Origin: an uncultured Pirellulaceae bacterium
GTDB lineage: Bacteria > Planctomycetota > Planctomycetia > Pirellulales > Pirellulaceae
Length of the DNA: 49,913 nt
Assembly: GCA_938091115.1 (NCBI GenBank)
Contig: CALKNI010000014.1
Span: forward strand, 1 to 49,913
Direction of reading: 5' to 3'
Shown here: positions 24,091 through 33,133 of the stretch, piece by piece
How positions within the stretch are numbered: the stretch's first letter is position 1
Layout: each line of letters begins with the position of its first letter
Notes under the pieces: model-generated
Database searches by the model: none
Told to the model about the DNA's origin: nothing
Seen by the model: only the letters and a program-made list of their open reading frames with translations
Program-made: the position numbers and the translations under genes

Positions 24091-25311
24091 ATGCCTAATT
24101 CGTTGATGATTAATTGGTGCTTTTGTGTGATCACAGCCATCGCACCTCTCTATTCCCAGGAAACTACTCAGAACCTACAGGAAAAAACAGATCGAGAATA
24201 CATCGACGGGGATTCTATCATAGAGGGAAAGCTAGGTGCTGCCAATGTCCACAATTTTAAAAGCCTTTGTTTCTCCGGCCAATTTTCTGAGGCAGATGTT
24301 CCAGAGATCAAACGTCTCCAAATCAAACGCGTGATTTCACTGCGAACAGCGGGCGAAGTCGATTGGGATGAGGAAGGGGCTGTTGAAGCTGTCGGAATTG
24401 AATTTTGTGTAATTCCATTCAAAAGCCCTGATTCCTTGACAGACGAAGTGTTTCAGCAAGTGCGGGATTTATTGAAAGCCAATCAGGATAAGACTTTGCT
24501 TCACTGTGGATCTGCCAACCGAGTGGGCGGAGTTTGGCTGCCCTATCGCGTGCTCGATGAAGGGGCGCCTTTGAGTACAGCACTAGTGGAAGCAAAGAAA
24601 ATCGGCTTGCGATCTGCGGCCTACGAGGAAAAGGCTGTCGACTACATTAAAAGAATGCAGTCAAAAAGCGAGATGAAAAAGGACGAGCCAAGCGTCAAAC
24701 CGGGGATCAACAAGAACTTCATTGACCCCGATATGAGCGTCGAGGATTATGTCAAGCGATTTGAGATCGAGAGTCGGGAAGTCTATCTGGCCAGAGAGTC
24801 AATCCTCAGTGAGTTGGCCATTGCCCCCGGTTCGTCGATTGCTGATGTTGGTGCTGGTACGGGGCTTTTTTCCCGACTGTTTGCAAAGTCAGTCGGTGAT
24901 GCGGGGTGGGTTTATGCCGTCGACATTTCTCCTCGATTTATTGAGCACATCAATCGGCAAGCGAACGCGATGGATCTCAATAACATTACGGGGGTACTGT
25001 GTGCTGAGAATAGTATTAACTTGCCGCCCAAGTCGGTCGACGTCGTTTTTGTTTGCGATACTTATCATCATTTCGAGTATCCAAAATCAACTCTTGCTTC
25101 GATTTACCGCGCGTTAAAACCCGGGGGAGAATTCGTTGTGATTGATTTTGAGCGGATTCCCGGGAAAAGTCGGGAGTGGTTGCTGGGTCATGTTCGCGCC
25201 GGTAAAGAAGTATTTCGTTCGGAAATAATGGACGCTGGCTTTGTTCTTGATCAAGAGGTGGCGATCGAGGGGTTTAAGGAAAACTATTTTTTACGTTTTC
25301 GAAAAAAGTAA
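24091..25311 (+). CDS. Fusion: DUF442 phosphatase-like domain + SAM methyltransferase
   Basis: 406 residues. Residues 1-22 look like a weak signal peptide (hydrophobic stretch ending Y-S-Q). Residues about 45-188 form a dual-specificity-phosphatase-like domain of the DUF442 type, with catalytic loop H138-C139-G-S-A-N-R144-V-G, that is C-x4-R rather than C-x5-R. A charged linker (190-215) leads to a class I SAM methyltransferase (about 216-400) with motif I V-G-A-G-T-G (253-258), acidic D278 and the D-T-Y-H-H-F-E-Y block near 323-330. DUF442 domains are known from BigR-controlled sulfide-detoxification genes, and the divergent ArsR-type gene fits that pattern. Substrates of both domains are unknown. 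If the signal is real, a SAM enzyme would be outside the cytosol, which is odd. Confidence 0.85.
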   Translation: MPNSLMINWCFCVITAIAPLYSQETTQNLQEKTDREYIDGDSIIEGKLGAANVHNFKSLCFSGQFSEADVPEIKRLQIKRVISLRTAGEVDWDEEGAVEAVGIEFCVIPFKSPDSLTDEVFQQVRDLLKANQDKTLLHCGSANRVGGVWLPYRVLDEGAPLSTALVEAKKIGLRSAAYEEKAVDYIKRMQSKSEMKKDEPSVKPGINKNFIDPDMSVEDYVKRFEIESREVYLARESILSELAIAPGSSIADVGAGTGLFSRLFAKSVGDAGWVYAVDISPRFIEHINRQANAMDLNNITGVLCAENSINLPPKSVDVVFVCDTYHHFEYPKSTLASIYRALKPGGEFVVIDFERIPGKSREWLLGHVRAGKEVFRSEIMDAGFVLDQEVAIEGFKENYFLRFRKK

Positions 25312-25349
25312 CGACCAATTCTCGATAGCAAAACGATTAGCAAACGGCA

Positions 25350-25986
25350 ATGAAAACACCGCTTCAACGAATCCGAATAGGTGCACTGTCGTTAGTGATT
25401 ATGTTTGTGGTTTCAATTCTTGGTTATCATTATCTCGGCAATTATGACTGGTTAGATTCCGCCTGGATGGTGTTCATTACGGTATCCACTGTCGGTTATG
25501 GAGGGCATTTCAATTCCTCGGATGCGATCCAAATATTAACGATGTTACTAATTGTTTTTGGCGTTTCTTCGTCAGTTTACACGTTTGGTGGTTTCATTTA
25601 GTTACTTCTTGAAGGAGAAGTCGAAAGTTGCGACAGTCTCGAGCAAACAAAGTTGTTATGCCGCATCGGATCGGAGTCCGGCAAATGGGGCGGATGGTTA
25701 CTCGCGCAACACGTCGGCGGTGGTAGAGTTGTTCGCGGAGGCATCGAATCTTGAGATGGAATTAGACGAATTCCATATTGGCTCAAACAGCCAGCATGTG
25801 GTGCTGGCTTTGTCAGAATCCATGATAAAAGAACAGTTTGACCTGTTAGTCGCGGGAAATCAGAAACCCGACGGTGATTTTCAGTTTAACCCATCTTCAA
25901 TGGAAAGAATTCGCAAGGATGAAACGCTTTTGTTGATGGGCAATCTAAATAATATCAACCGCATGAAGACCGAATTTCAGGGTTGA
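25350..25986 (+). pseudogene. Broken potassium channel gene (ion channel + RCK remnant)
   Basis: The first frame (25350-25601) gives a two-helix potassium channel pore with selectivity filter T-V-G-Y-G (about 47-51). It stops at TAG (25599-25601), where homologues would read on into a linker; translation past the stop gives L-L-L-E-G-E-V-E, the expected continuation. A scrap of the RCK nucleotide-binding start (Q-M-G-R-M-V, around 25677-25695) appears in a second frame. The end of the RCK_C domain (D-E-F-H-I, then F-N-P-S-S and R-K-D-E-T-L-L-L-M-G) is in a third frame up to the stop at 25986. Most of the RCK_N domain is missing. A stop, frame changes and a deletion together mark a pseudogene, although the pore fragment alone could in principle still be made. 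Confidence 0.85.
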
Positions 25987-26235
25987 AGTTTTGTTGCTGA
26001 TTAGCCACCGCGCTTAGGTCAAGATAACCGCCTCTGTTTGAGCGTCGTCATAGGGATCGACGGGAGAGTCCGTAGGTGAGCTAATTGCCTGTATTAAAGC
26101 TCTTCATCAACAGCAGTCAGTGATTGATCTTCATTTTCAAGCGTTGGGGAAATCCAGTTTTGCTGCTCGTCAGGTTTCGTGAATTGGTTATAATTCACAT
26201 CGTAGTTTTGGGTAGAAACCAATAGGGTGTTAAAG
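25987..26235. other. Intergenic spacer before peptidase
   Basis: About 250 bases with no gene. Nothing recognisable beyond an AGGG stretch just before the next start. Confidence 0.4.
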
Positions 26236-28386
26236 ATGATTCGTTTTCTAATTTTCATAATGGTGGCGGCGGTGGTAGTTTCAGTTCATGGGCAGGTTGG
26301 CGATGATGGTAAATCGAAAGAAAACCTTAAAGTCTCGGATGTGACGGAGCAAGAGGATCCCTATCTTTGGCTTGAAGATGTTACCGGGGGGCGTTCGCTA
26401 GATTGGGTTCGCCGGAAGAATAAATCAACTCAGAATCATTTTGAAGCTTCCTCAGAGTTTAGAAATCTTGAAGGGGATTTGCTGAAGATTTTGGATTCTG
26501 ACGAGCGGATTCCGTTTGTCTCGAAAGCGGGTGAATTTTATTACAACTTTTGGCGGGATAAAGACCATGAGCGGGGGATTTGGCGAAGAACGACTCTCGG
26601 GGAATATCGCAAGGCGGATCCGAAATGGGAAACTATTCTCGATCTTGACGAATTAGCGGAGAGTGAAAACGAGAACTGGGTTTGGGATGGTGCTTCTATT
26701 TTACGCCCGGGGTTCGATCGAGCGTTGATCGGGTTGTCGCGGGGGGGAGCGGATGCGTCGGTGACTCGTGAATTTGACATGAATCGTCGTGAGTTTTTAA
26801 AAGATGGTTTTAATCGTTCCGAAGCTAAAGGGAATATTAGTTGGATTGATCAGGACTCCGTCTTTATCTATACCGATTTTGGACAAGGTACGATGACCTC
26901 TTCTGGTTATCCGCGAATTGCGAAATTATGGCGTCGTGGACAGCCAGTGGATGAAGCGGAGGTCGTCTACGAAGGGGCAGTTGATGATATGTATATCGGC
27001 GCGATGCACGACAATACCCCTGGATTCGAACGAAATTTTGTTCAACGAACCCTTGCTTTTTATAACGACGAACTTTATCTCAGGTCAGATGGCGGCGAGT
27101 TGCAAAAAATTGATGCTCCGAACAGTGCAAATAAAAATGTTTCGAGAGAGTACTTACTACTGGAACTTCGGGAGCCTTGGAGTACCGGAGGTGTCGACTA
27201 TCAGGCTGGGTCATTGCTGGTCGCGAACTTTGATGATTTCATGGCAGGTAAAAGGACGTTTGATGTCGCTTTTAAGCCGACCCAAAATAGTTCGCTGGCG
27301 AGCTACACATTGACTCGCAACCATTTAATTTTAAACGTGTTAGAAGATGTTAAGAATCGAATCTATGTAATGAACTCCACTGATAAAGGGTGGCAGAAGC
27401 GTCTTCTTGAAGGGGCGCCCAAAATCGGAACGGTTGGCGTGAGGGCAGTTGATTCCGATGAATCCGATGCCTATTGGATGACGTCGAGTGGTTATCTCAC
27501 TCCGACGACGCTCTATTACGGTGAGATTGGTGACAAACCTGAACAGCTTAAGCAATTAACTCCGCTTTATCAGGCGGACGGACTCAAGGTCAGTCAGCAT
27601 TTCGCCACAAGCAAGGACGGCACTCAGATTCCCTATTTCATGGTGTCAAAAACGGATCTTGTTCTGAATGGTGATAATCCAACGCTACTGTACGGATACG
27701 GCGGATTTGAAATTTCGTTAACCCCGGGTTATCAGGCGAGTGTGGGTCGTGCCTGGACTAGTGAAGGCGGTGTTTATGTGGTTGCTAACATCCGTGGTGG
27801 CGGCGAGTACGGGCCACGTTGGCACCAAGCGGCCTTGAAGCAAAATCGATTAAGGGCCTACGAAGACTTCGCGGCGGTTGCACAAGATTTGGTCAAACGC
27901 AAGGTTACGTGCAAAGCGCGATTGGGGATACAGGGCGGCTCCAACGGTGGGCTTCTGGTGGGCAACATGGTCGCGTTGTACCCAGACTTGTTTAGTGCTG
28001 CTGTCTGCCAGGTCCCACTACTGGATATGAAGAGATATCATTTACTGCTTGCCGGAGCGAGCTGGATGGCAGAGTATGGGAATCCCGATGCACCAGGGGA
28101 ATGGGATTTTATCAAGAATTATTCTCCCTATCAGAACATTGTTCCCAATGTTGATTATCCCGCGGTTTTGTTCACAACCTCCACGCGAGACGATCGTGTA
28201 CATCCGGGCCACGCACGTAAAATGATGGCAAAAATGTATGATCAGGGGCATGATGTTACCTACTACGAGAACATCGAAGGAGGGCATGGAGGAGCTGCCA
28301 ATAATAAGCAGCGAGCTTATATGCAAGCCTTGGCTTACTCTTACTTAAAAGAGCGATTATTCCAAAAGGCCAACGAAGAGAAATGA
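26236..28386 (+). CDS. Prolyl oligopeptidase family serine peptidase (S9)
   Basis: 716 residues from the ATG at 26236 (a GTG nine bases earlier is possible). A signal peptide of about 20 residues ends at V-H-G-Q. The N-terminal propeller of S9A enzymes begins with D-P-Y-L-W-L-E-D, a hallmark of the family. The catalytic serine is S569 in Q-G-G-S-N-G-G-L, the acid is in T-R-D-D-R-V-H-P-G-H, and the histidine is in E-G-G-H-G-G-A near the end. It should cleave short peptides after proline, outside the cytoplasm. Length and domain order are normal. It converges with the cyclophilin fusion gene. Confidence 0.95.
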   Translation: MIRFLIFIMVAAVVVSVHGQVGDDGKSKENLKVSDVTEQEDPYLWLEDVTGGRSLDWVRRKNKSTQNHFEASSEFRNLEGDLLKILDSDERIPFVSKAGEFYYNFWRDKDHERGIWRRTTLGEYRKADPKWETILDLDELAESENENWVWDGASILRPGFDRALIGLSRGGADASVTREFDMNRREFLKDGFNRSEAKGNISWIDQDSVFIYTDFGQGTMTSSGYPRIAKLWRRGQPVDEAEVVYEGAVDDMYIGAMHDNTPGFERNFVQRTLAFYNDELYLRSDGGELQKIDAPNSANKNVSREYLLLELREPWSTGGVDYQAGSLLVANFDDFMAGKRTFDVAFKPTQNSSLASYTLTRNHLILNVLEDVKNRIYVMNSTDKGWQKRLLEGAPKIGTVGVRAVDSDESDAYWMTSSGYLTPTTLYYGEIGDKPEQLKQLTPLYQADGLKVSQHFATSKDGTQIPYFMVSKTDLVLNGDNPTLLYGYGGFEISLTPGYQASVGRAWTSEGGVYVVANIRGGGEYGPRWHQAALKQNRLRAYEDFAAVAQDLVKRKVTCKARLGIQGGSNGGLLVGNMVALYPDLFSAAVCQVPLLDMKRYHLLLAGASWMAEYGNPDAPGEWDFIKNYSPYQNIVPNVDYPAVLFTTSTRDDRVHPGHARKMMAKMYDQGHDVTYYENIEGGHGGAANNKQRAYMQALAYSYLKERLFQKANEEK

Positions 28387-28453
28387 TTGAAACTCGTTGA
28401 TCAAGGATCAGTACGGCGAGTCTCAGGTTGGTGCGACTTGAGTTCATCCGATT

Positions 28454-29848
28454 TCAATTTAACCGAATTGCCCGCTGAATCTTGATATCGGGGGTGAGCT
28501 GTTGCCGATTAGCGGGAGCGTTGTGAATTTTCTTTACAACCTCCATCCCTTTTGTCACGCGGCCGAATGCGGCAAATCCCTGTCCATCAGGATTGCGACT
28601 TCCCCCAAAATCAAGTTCGGGTTGGTCCTTAATGCAAATGAAAAACTGATCGGTGGCTGAGTTGGGTTTCGAGCGGGCCATAGATATGACCCCATCGAGG
28701 TGTTTTAAGCCCGTTTGTCTGGTGTCCTCCAGTGCGATTGAAGGTAAAAATTGGTCGCGTTTTTGGGGGTTGGCTTTGCCTTGAATTACTGCGATTTTGA
28801 CTGCTGAATTTTCTTGATTCGCAGGAGTTACCGTGCGGTGAAAACTTCCATCAGAATAGAGTCCCTCGTGAACGTAATGTAAAAAGTTTTCCGCCGTCAG
28901 TGGTGCTTTGTCTGCATCGATCTCTAATTCAATATCACCTGCGGTGGTCTGAATTAATACTTTTGGTTTGGCTGGAACTTTTTCTTTTCGCCATTGAAAT
29001 CGCGGAAGGTTTTCGGGCTGAATTCCCTGTAGATGTTTTTTTTCGTGAACTGCTCGTTGGCTCGGTTTTTGATAACGCCATGCGAAATCTCCAAAGACTT
29101 GTTGGCATAATCTGCCAAGGGAAGGATCGTATTCAAGTAATTCCTGACGCGTATTAACATGATTATGAAGCGCGTCGCTTTCTCGATTGTCATCAAACCA
29201 GGATTGGACACCCTCGGCCCAGTATTCCATCGGATTACTCGCCGCATAGGTGTTTTTCCATTTGCCGGCTTCGATCGCTTCTGAAAATGATTTTTTAAGT
29301 CGGTTGTCAAACGTGGGATCGATATCCTTCATTCCCATTTGATGGATCGCGTGAGCGAATTCATGAATGCAGATGCATTCTTCAAAATAAGGGTCGTTAG
29401 GATGTTCCAGAAGGTTCTCTTCGGCACAGCTTACAGCGGGTGCCGAAGGGGTTGCGCCAAGACCTCGGGCGCGGCGATCCCAAAAAACACGGGGAGTTAA
29501 ATGGCGATGTTCGGGCACGTCGGTAGTAAACTCGTTGTAGGCCATGACCGCAAGTCGCGTTTTGTTAGCTGCCATTGCAGCGAGTATTTCAGGTCGGTGG
29601 CCAATCATTCGGGTTACAATCCAGGCCGCTTCCTGAAGGGCGGCATCCGAAACCTTTTGTGAACCTACCACTGGTAAGCCCTGAACATCGATATACTTTT
29701 TGTAGAACGGATCAATTTTGAGTTGTTCTCTGACTTTCTTTGGCACCGCCGTCACCATTTGAGCGGGCAACTCGGCAGCAACTGTTGAGAGGCAAATTAG
29801 AAATGCAGTTAGAGAGAACAAGGTAAAAAGCTGAGAACGGTCGGACAT
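28454..29848 (-). CDS. Metallopeptidase-like domain fused to cyclophilin
   Basis: 464 residues from the ATG at 29848, which opens a signal peptide (1-25, ending V-A-A-E). An in-frame start at 29917 would place the signal inside and is unlikely. Residues 30-270 carry H162-E-F-A-H166 with further acids E208 and E212 in N-P-M-E-Y-W-A-E, the layout of a zinc gluzincin-type peptidase. Residues 296-464 are a cyclophilin-type peptidyl-prolyl isomerase: L-T-A-E-N-F-L near 317-323, F-H-R338-T, and S-M-A-R-S with the G-x-A-A-F-G-R-V end. The fusion suggests an exported protein that folds and cuts, or binds, extracellular substrates. The function of the first domain is inferred only from the zinc motif. 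Confidence 0.9.
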   Translation of the reverse strand: MSDRSQLFTLFSLTAFLICLSTVAAELPAQMVTAVPKKVREQLKIDPFYKKYIDVQGLPVVGSQKVSDAALQEAAWIVTRMIGHRPEILAAMAANKTRLAVMAYNEFTTDVPEHRHLTPRVFWDRRARGLGATPSAPAVSCAEENLLEHPNDPYFEECICIHEFAHAIHQMGMKDIDPTFDNRLKKSFSEAIEAGKWKNTYAASNPMEYWAEGVQSWFDDNRESDALHNHVNTRQELLEYDPSLGRLCQQVFGDFAWRYQKPSQRAVHEKKHLQGIQPENLPRFQWRKEKVPAKPKVLIQTTAGDIELEIDADKAPLTAENFLHYVHEGLYSDGSFHRTVTPANQENSAVKIAVIQGKANPQKRDQFLPSIALEDTRQTGLKHLDGVISMARSKPNSATDQFFICIKDQPELDFGGSRNPDGQGFAAFGRVTKGMEVVKKIHNAPANRQQLTPDIKIQRAIRLN

Positions 29849-29955
29849 CACTTCAATCCCGTCGAATTTTTGCTGATTAGTCACCTTTAATGGAGCAGTT
29901 GTGGCGATTGATTGCAATCATCGGTTCGCATAACTGGGCTGTACCGGGCGTGTAT

Positions 29956-30258
29956 TTAGTGGCAAGTCACAGCGATGGTGGCTGCGGCTTGCATCGTCCT
30001 GATCGCATCAAGAGTTGCTTTTGTTGCGAGGATCTCGCTTTGGCTGATTGGCTGGATTCGTTTTTTATGTTGGCGAAGTTCTTCCGGACAAAAATTTGCC
30101 TTTAGTAGTCCTGCGTGACAAGCAACGGCAATCAGAACTGCGGAGCGATCATCTGGTTTGACGTCCTCTTTAAACATGACGTCGGCCATACTTTGGCGAA
30201 TGTCGACTTCATAAGTTCCATCAATTTCAGGGTATCGCGGTTGGGAAAATGCCCAAAA
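29956..30258 (-). pseudogene. C-terminal remnant of GPP34 (Golgi phosphoprotein 3-like) gene
   Basis: The minus-strand frame is open from about 30297 to the stop at 29956. It reads F-W-A-F-S-Q-P-R-Y-P-E-I-D-G, then D-V-K-P-D-D-R-S-A-V-L-I-A, A-C-H-A-G-L-L and R-I-Q-P-I, ending in an Ala-rich helix. This follows the last third of GPP34/GOLPH3-fold proteins (D-x-R-x-x-x-L-I-x-L, A-x-x-L, K-R-I/V-x-x-I). Those proteins usually exceed 200 residues; here the first 120 or so are missing and an in-frame TGA at 30298-30300 closes the frame. The only ATG is internal (30189). I regard it as a decayed gene. The family call is moderate, from pattern only. Confidence 0.5.
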
Positions 30259-30454
30259 ATGAAAAGTGAGTGCGATTGTAGTTAAGCATTTGGATTTTCA
30301 GGTGAAATTCGTCCTGACCCAGAAAAGCAGTCCTAACCGTACTCTTTGGAGAAGATTTTATCCATCAATTGGAGGATTCCGGTCTGCCTCTTCCAAAAGC
30401 TGCCCTCTTCAGTTTAAGCTGTTTAAAGTAACGCAAATAAACCACGAGGGAAAC
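30259..30454. other. Intergenic spacer
   Basis: About 200 bases upstream of the lipoprotein gene. It may include further decayed parts of the GPP34-like gene on the minus strand, but I cannot align them. Confidence 0.35.
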
Positions 30455-31438
30455 GTGATCAAATTTAATATCAGACGTCCAGCAGGCGTTTGGGCGACGG
30501 TCGGATTGGTGTTTTTCGGATGCCTTTTAAATATGGGATGCGAACCGGTTGATAGCTCAACCGAGAGCGCGTCAGCGAAACCGACTGACGGCCAGCCTCG
30601 GGTAGCTTCGACGGTTCCTGCGGAGACGGCAGACGGGACCAATGAGGGAAATAATACTGAAGGTTTTTCTTATTCCATTTTGCACTGGAATGTGGAGTCG
30701 GGTGGAAATGACCCCGTGACCGTTGCTGCTCAGTTAATCGAATTGGGTGATTATGACGTAATTGGTTTGTCGGAGGTAGAGACCCCAGCGGCCTATGAAG
30801 AAGCATTGTCGAAAAAATGGCCGGGTCGGTACGAATATATTCGGGGGCTTTCGGGAGCAAATGAAAGCCGTGAAGACGATCATCTTTGGCTCGCCTTCAG
30901 CAAAGACAAATTCTCACTGATCGAAACCGAAGAGATGAAAGAGGTCTCGGGGTTTGTTTTTGATGACGGTCACCATCGTGTGCCACTCTACGTCAAATTA
31001 AAAGACCGTGCAAATTCTCAGGAGTTAGTTTTTTTGATGAATCACCTCGCTAGGGGCAATAAGCAATTTCGTCAGGAACAAGCGAGTACGTTACGTGAGT
31101 GGGCTCGAACTAAGTCGATTCCGATCGTCGCAATTGGTGACTACAATCTCGATTTTGAGTTTGCGACTGAAAAAGGAAACAAGGCGTTCGACGAGTTCAT
31201 GAAAGATAACGTTTGGCTATGGGTTCGCCCGGAACCATTGGTAGACACGAACTGGTCGGATCGAGACGGTGACGGGGTTGATAACTATATTGATTCGTTA
31301 CTTGATTTCAGTTTTCTCAGCGGTGCAGCCAAAGCTTGGAAAGCCTCAAGCCGCGTAATTGTGAGAGAAAATGACTTCCCTGATAACGAGAAAACCAGTG
31401 ACCATCGCCCGGTCGAATTAATTCTTTCCGGAGGTTAG
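30455..31438 (+). CDS. Endonuclease/exonuclease/phosphatase family lipoprotein
   Basis: 327 residues from a GTG at 30455 preceded by GAGGG; the longer open frame from 30266 would bury the signal. The signal has R-R, a hydrophobic core and a lipobox-like L-L-N-M-G-C29, so it is probably lipid-anchored, followed by a Ser/Thr-rich tether. The domain starts S-I-L-H-W-N-V-E-S-G-G and has D-V-I-G-L-S-E-V-E. N-H-L-A-R-G, I-G-D-Y-N-L-D and the closing S-D-H-R-P-V-E follow. These are the metal and catalytic residues of the EEP fold (Asn, Glu, Asp, His). It should cut a phosphodiester, but DNA, lipid or nucleotide substrate cannot be told. It converges with the ankyrin gene with 7 bases between stops. 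Confidence 0.9.
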   Translation: MIKFNIRRPAGVWATVGLVFFGCLLNMGCEPVDSSTESASAKPTDGQPRVASTVPAETADGTNEGNNTEGFSYSILHWNVESGGNDPVTVAAQLIELGDYDVIGLSEVETPAAYEEALSKKWPGRYEYIRGLSGANESREDDHLWLAFSKDKFSLIETEEMKEVSGFVFDDGHHRVPLYVKLKDRANSQELVFLMNHLARGNKQFRQEQASTLREWARTKSIPIVAIGDYNLDFEFATEKGNKAFDEFMKDNVWLWVRPEPLVDTNWSDRDGDGVDNYIDSLLDFSFLSGAAKAWKASSRVIVRENDFPDNEKTSDHRPVELILSGG

Positions 31439-31445
31439 ACAATGG

Positions 31446-32132
31446 TTAATCGGTCAGTAATTTTGCTGCCTCGACATGCCCGTTTTTACTCGCAAATCCG
31501 AAAGCCGATTCCCCGTCGGCGTCTTTTATTGAGGCGTCGGCTTTATATTTAAGTAACGTCTTGACCACTTCAGTTTGCCCTTCCGCCGCTGCAAACATCA
31601 AGGCGGTGAATCCTTCGCTGTTATCGACAGCATTTAGTTTCGCGCCGGAGACAATCAGGAATTCTACGGTGTCTTGGTTATCGCCAGTGGACGCAAACAT
31701 CAAAGCTGTTCTACCGCTTGAGTCTCGAAGATTGGGTGAAGCACCGTTTCGAACTAAGAGTTTTACGATGTCTGTGTGTCCATTAAATGCGGCCAGCATT
31801 ACGCCAGAGCGCTTTTGCTCATTAGTTGAATTGACATCGAATTTGGAATCCAAAGCCGATTGAATCGTGTCAGTTTCGCCGTTTAAGGCGGCATCGAGAA
31901 AAGTCTGCAAATCAATCGCCGGCTCCGCTGCTGGAGACTTGCTGATTTTGTCTTGGGGATTCAATTCACTTGAATCAGTGGCAACAACATCCATGGTTTT
32001 CACCAGCGGTGTCGTTTTTTCAGCCGTGGTGTTTTTTTGTGAATTGCAACCAGAGAGTAGTAATCCAATGCAAACCGTCGTGGTTGTAACTATTTGGAAA
32101 GAGCGCTTTGTTGTTTTCGAAGTTGAATCCAT
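31446..32132 (-). CDS. Ankyrin-repeat lipoprotein
   Basis: 228 residues. The signal ends in lipobox L-L-L-S-G-C29, then a Thr/Lys/Ser-rich tether to about 75. Four to five ankyrin repeats follow, with cores such as G-V-M-L-A-A-F-N-G-H, T-A-L-M-F-A-S, T-A-L-M-F-A-A-A-E-G and F-G-F-A-S-K-N-G-H. It is likely a periplasmic binding or scaffold protein. It lies 53 bases behind the HTTM gene on the same strand and may be cotranscribed. No partner can be named. Confidence 0.92.
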   Translation of the reverse strand: MDSTSKTTKRSFQIVTTTTVCIGLLLSGCNSQKNTTAEKTTPLVKTMDVVATDSSELNPQDKISKSPAAEPAIDLQTFLDAALNGETDTIQSALDSKFDVNSTNEQKRSGVMLAAFNGHTDIVKLLVRNGASPNLRDSSGRTALMFASTGDNQDTVEFLIVSGAKLNAVDNSEGFTALMFAAAEGQTEVVKTLLKYKADASIKDADGESAFGFASKNGHVEAAKLLTD

Positions 32133-32185
32133 CTCTGGGAGCTTTCAGCCTATCGATTGGCGATGTCGATAATAAAGGAATTGAT

Positions 32186-33109
32186 TTATTCGGGTGTCTG
32201 GGGTGAAAATCCGAGTTTTTTCTTGATGAAGGTGAAATCCCCAGGTTGCAAGAATGAGCACCATCCCAGGATCATTAAATATTGGAAAAGATTGAGATTC
32301 ATAGTGTACTCGAGGGAGAGATGGAACGAAAAAAGAACCATCAAAGCCGGGATTCGGGTTCGTTTGAACCACACCGCGATCGGTGCAATAAATTCCACCA
32401 ACAATGTCGCCCAGGTTAAAATATTGATAAATATCATCGACTTAAACAGAAAGCCCGGTAGAGGGAGTCTGTAGAAAAGGTCGTCGAGGCGAGAGATATA
32501 GTACAGTGCGGTACCATCGAGCCAATCAACGCCCATAAATTTTTCGCAAACTGAACAAAGGACGATGGAGGCGGTTTGGATTTGAATTAGACGAAGTGGC
32601 CAGATCGCGAATTCTTGCCGTGGTGGTGCCTCCTCGGTTTGGGTTGCGGGTGCCAAATATCGGGTGACGTTTTTTCTTATCCAATTATCGACAGAGAAAT
32701 AGTAACCCGCCGGTGAAAAGAAAAGATAAAATGCCAACAAGCGAAAAACGGTATCCTCGCCATCAACAATTAATACGTTTCGATGGATAAACGAGTTGTA
32801 CAGGATGAAAATTGAAAATAATTGAAGTCGTGTCAAAAAACCGAATGCGAGTGCGAAGGTATTGAAGATTAAAATTAAATAGCATGCCCAAAGTGCGAAC
32901 GATGTCTGAGGCAAGAATTCAAAGAGAGTGATTGTGTCGGGGTCGACAATCAGCTTAGAAACGTCAAGTGGTACAAGGCCGTTTTCTCCGTACCAAACCT
33001 CAAGGAAAGGCCACCAGGTAAGAATGTTGATGAGCAGGATTAAAGCATATCCAATTCGTAGGGGCGCAAAGATACCTAGGTGCGATTTTCTGTGAAAAAA
33101 AAATCCCAA
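32186..33109 (-). CDS. HTTM-domain membrane protein
   Basis: 307 residues with about seven hydrophobic segments. It begins with L-R-I-G-Y-A-L-I-L-L near 17-26 and has W-Y-G-E-N-G-L-V-P near 59-67, a hallmark of the horizontally transferred transmembrane (HTTM) family. The block D-G-E-D-T-V-F-R-L-L-A-F-Y-L-F-F follows. HTTM is the domain shared with vitamin K-dependent gamma-carboxylase, but most bacterial members are of unknown role, some near SdpB-like functions. The gene behind it (33134-33679) encodes the typical small partner; the 24-base spacing indicates one operon. Confidence 0.9.
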   Translation of the reverse strand: MGFFFHRKSHLGIFAPLRIGYALILLINILTWWPFLEVWYGENGLVPLDVSKLIVDPDTITLFEFLPQTSFALWACYLILIFNTFALAFGFLTRLQLFSIFILYNSFIHRNVLIVDGEDTVFRLLAFYLFFSPAGYYFSVDNWIRKNVTRYLAPATQTEEAPPRQEFAIWPLRLIQIQTASIVLCSVCEKFMGVDWLDGTALYYISRLDDLFYRLPLPGFLFKSMIFINILTWATLLVEFIAPIAVWFKRTRIPALMVLFSFHLSLEYTMNLNLFQYLMILGWCSFLQPGDFTFIKKKLGFSPQTPE

Positions 33110-33133
33110 GACCCGTGGGCTTTTTTAAACGTC

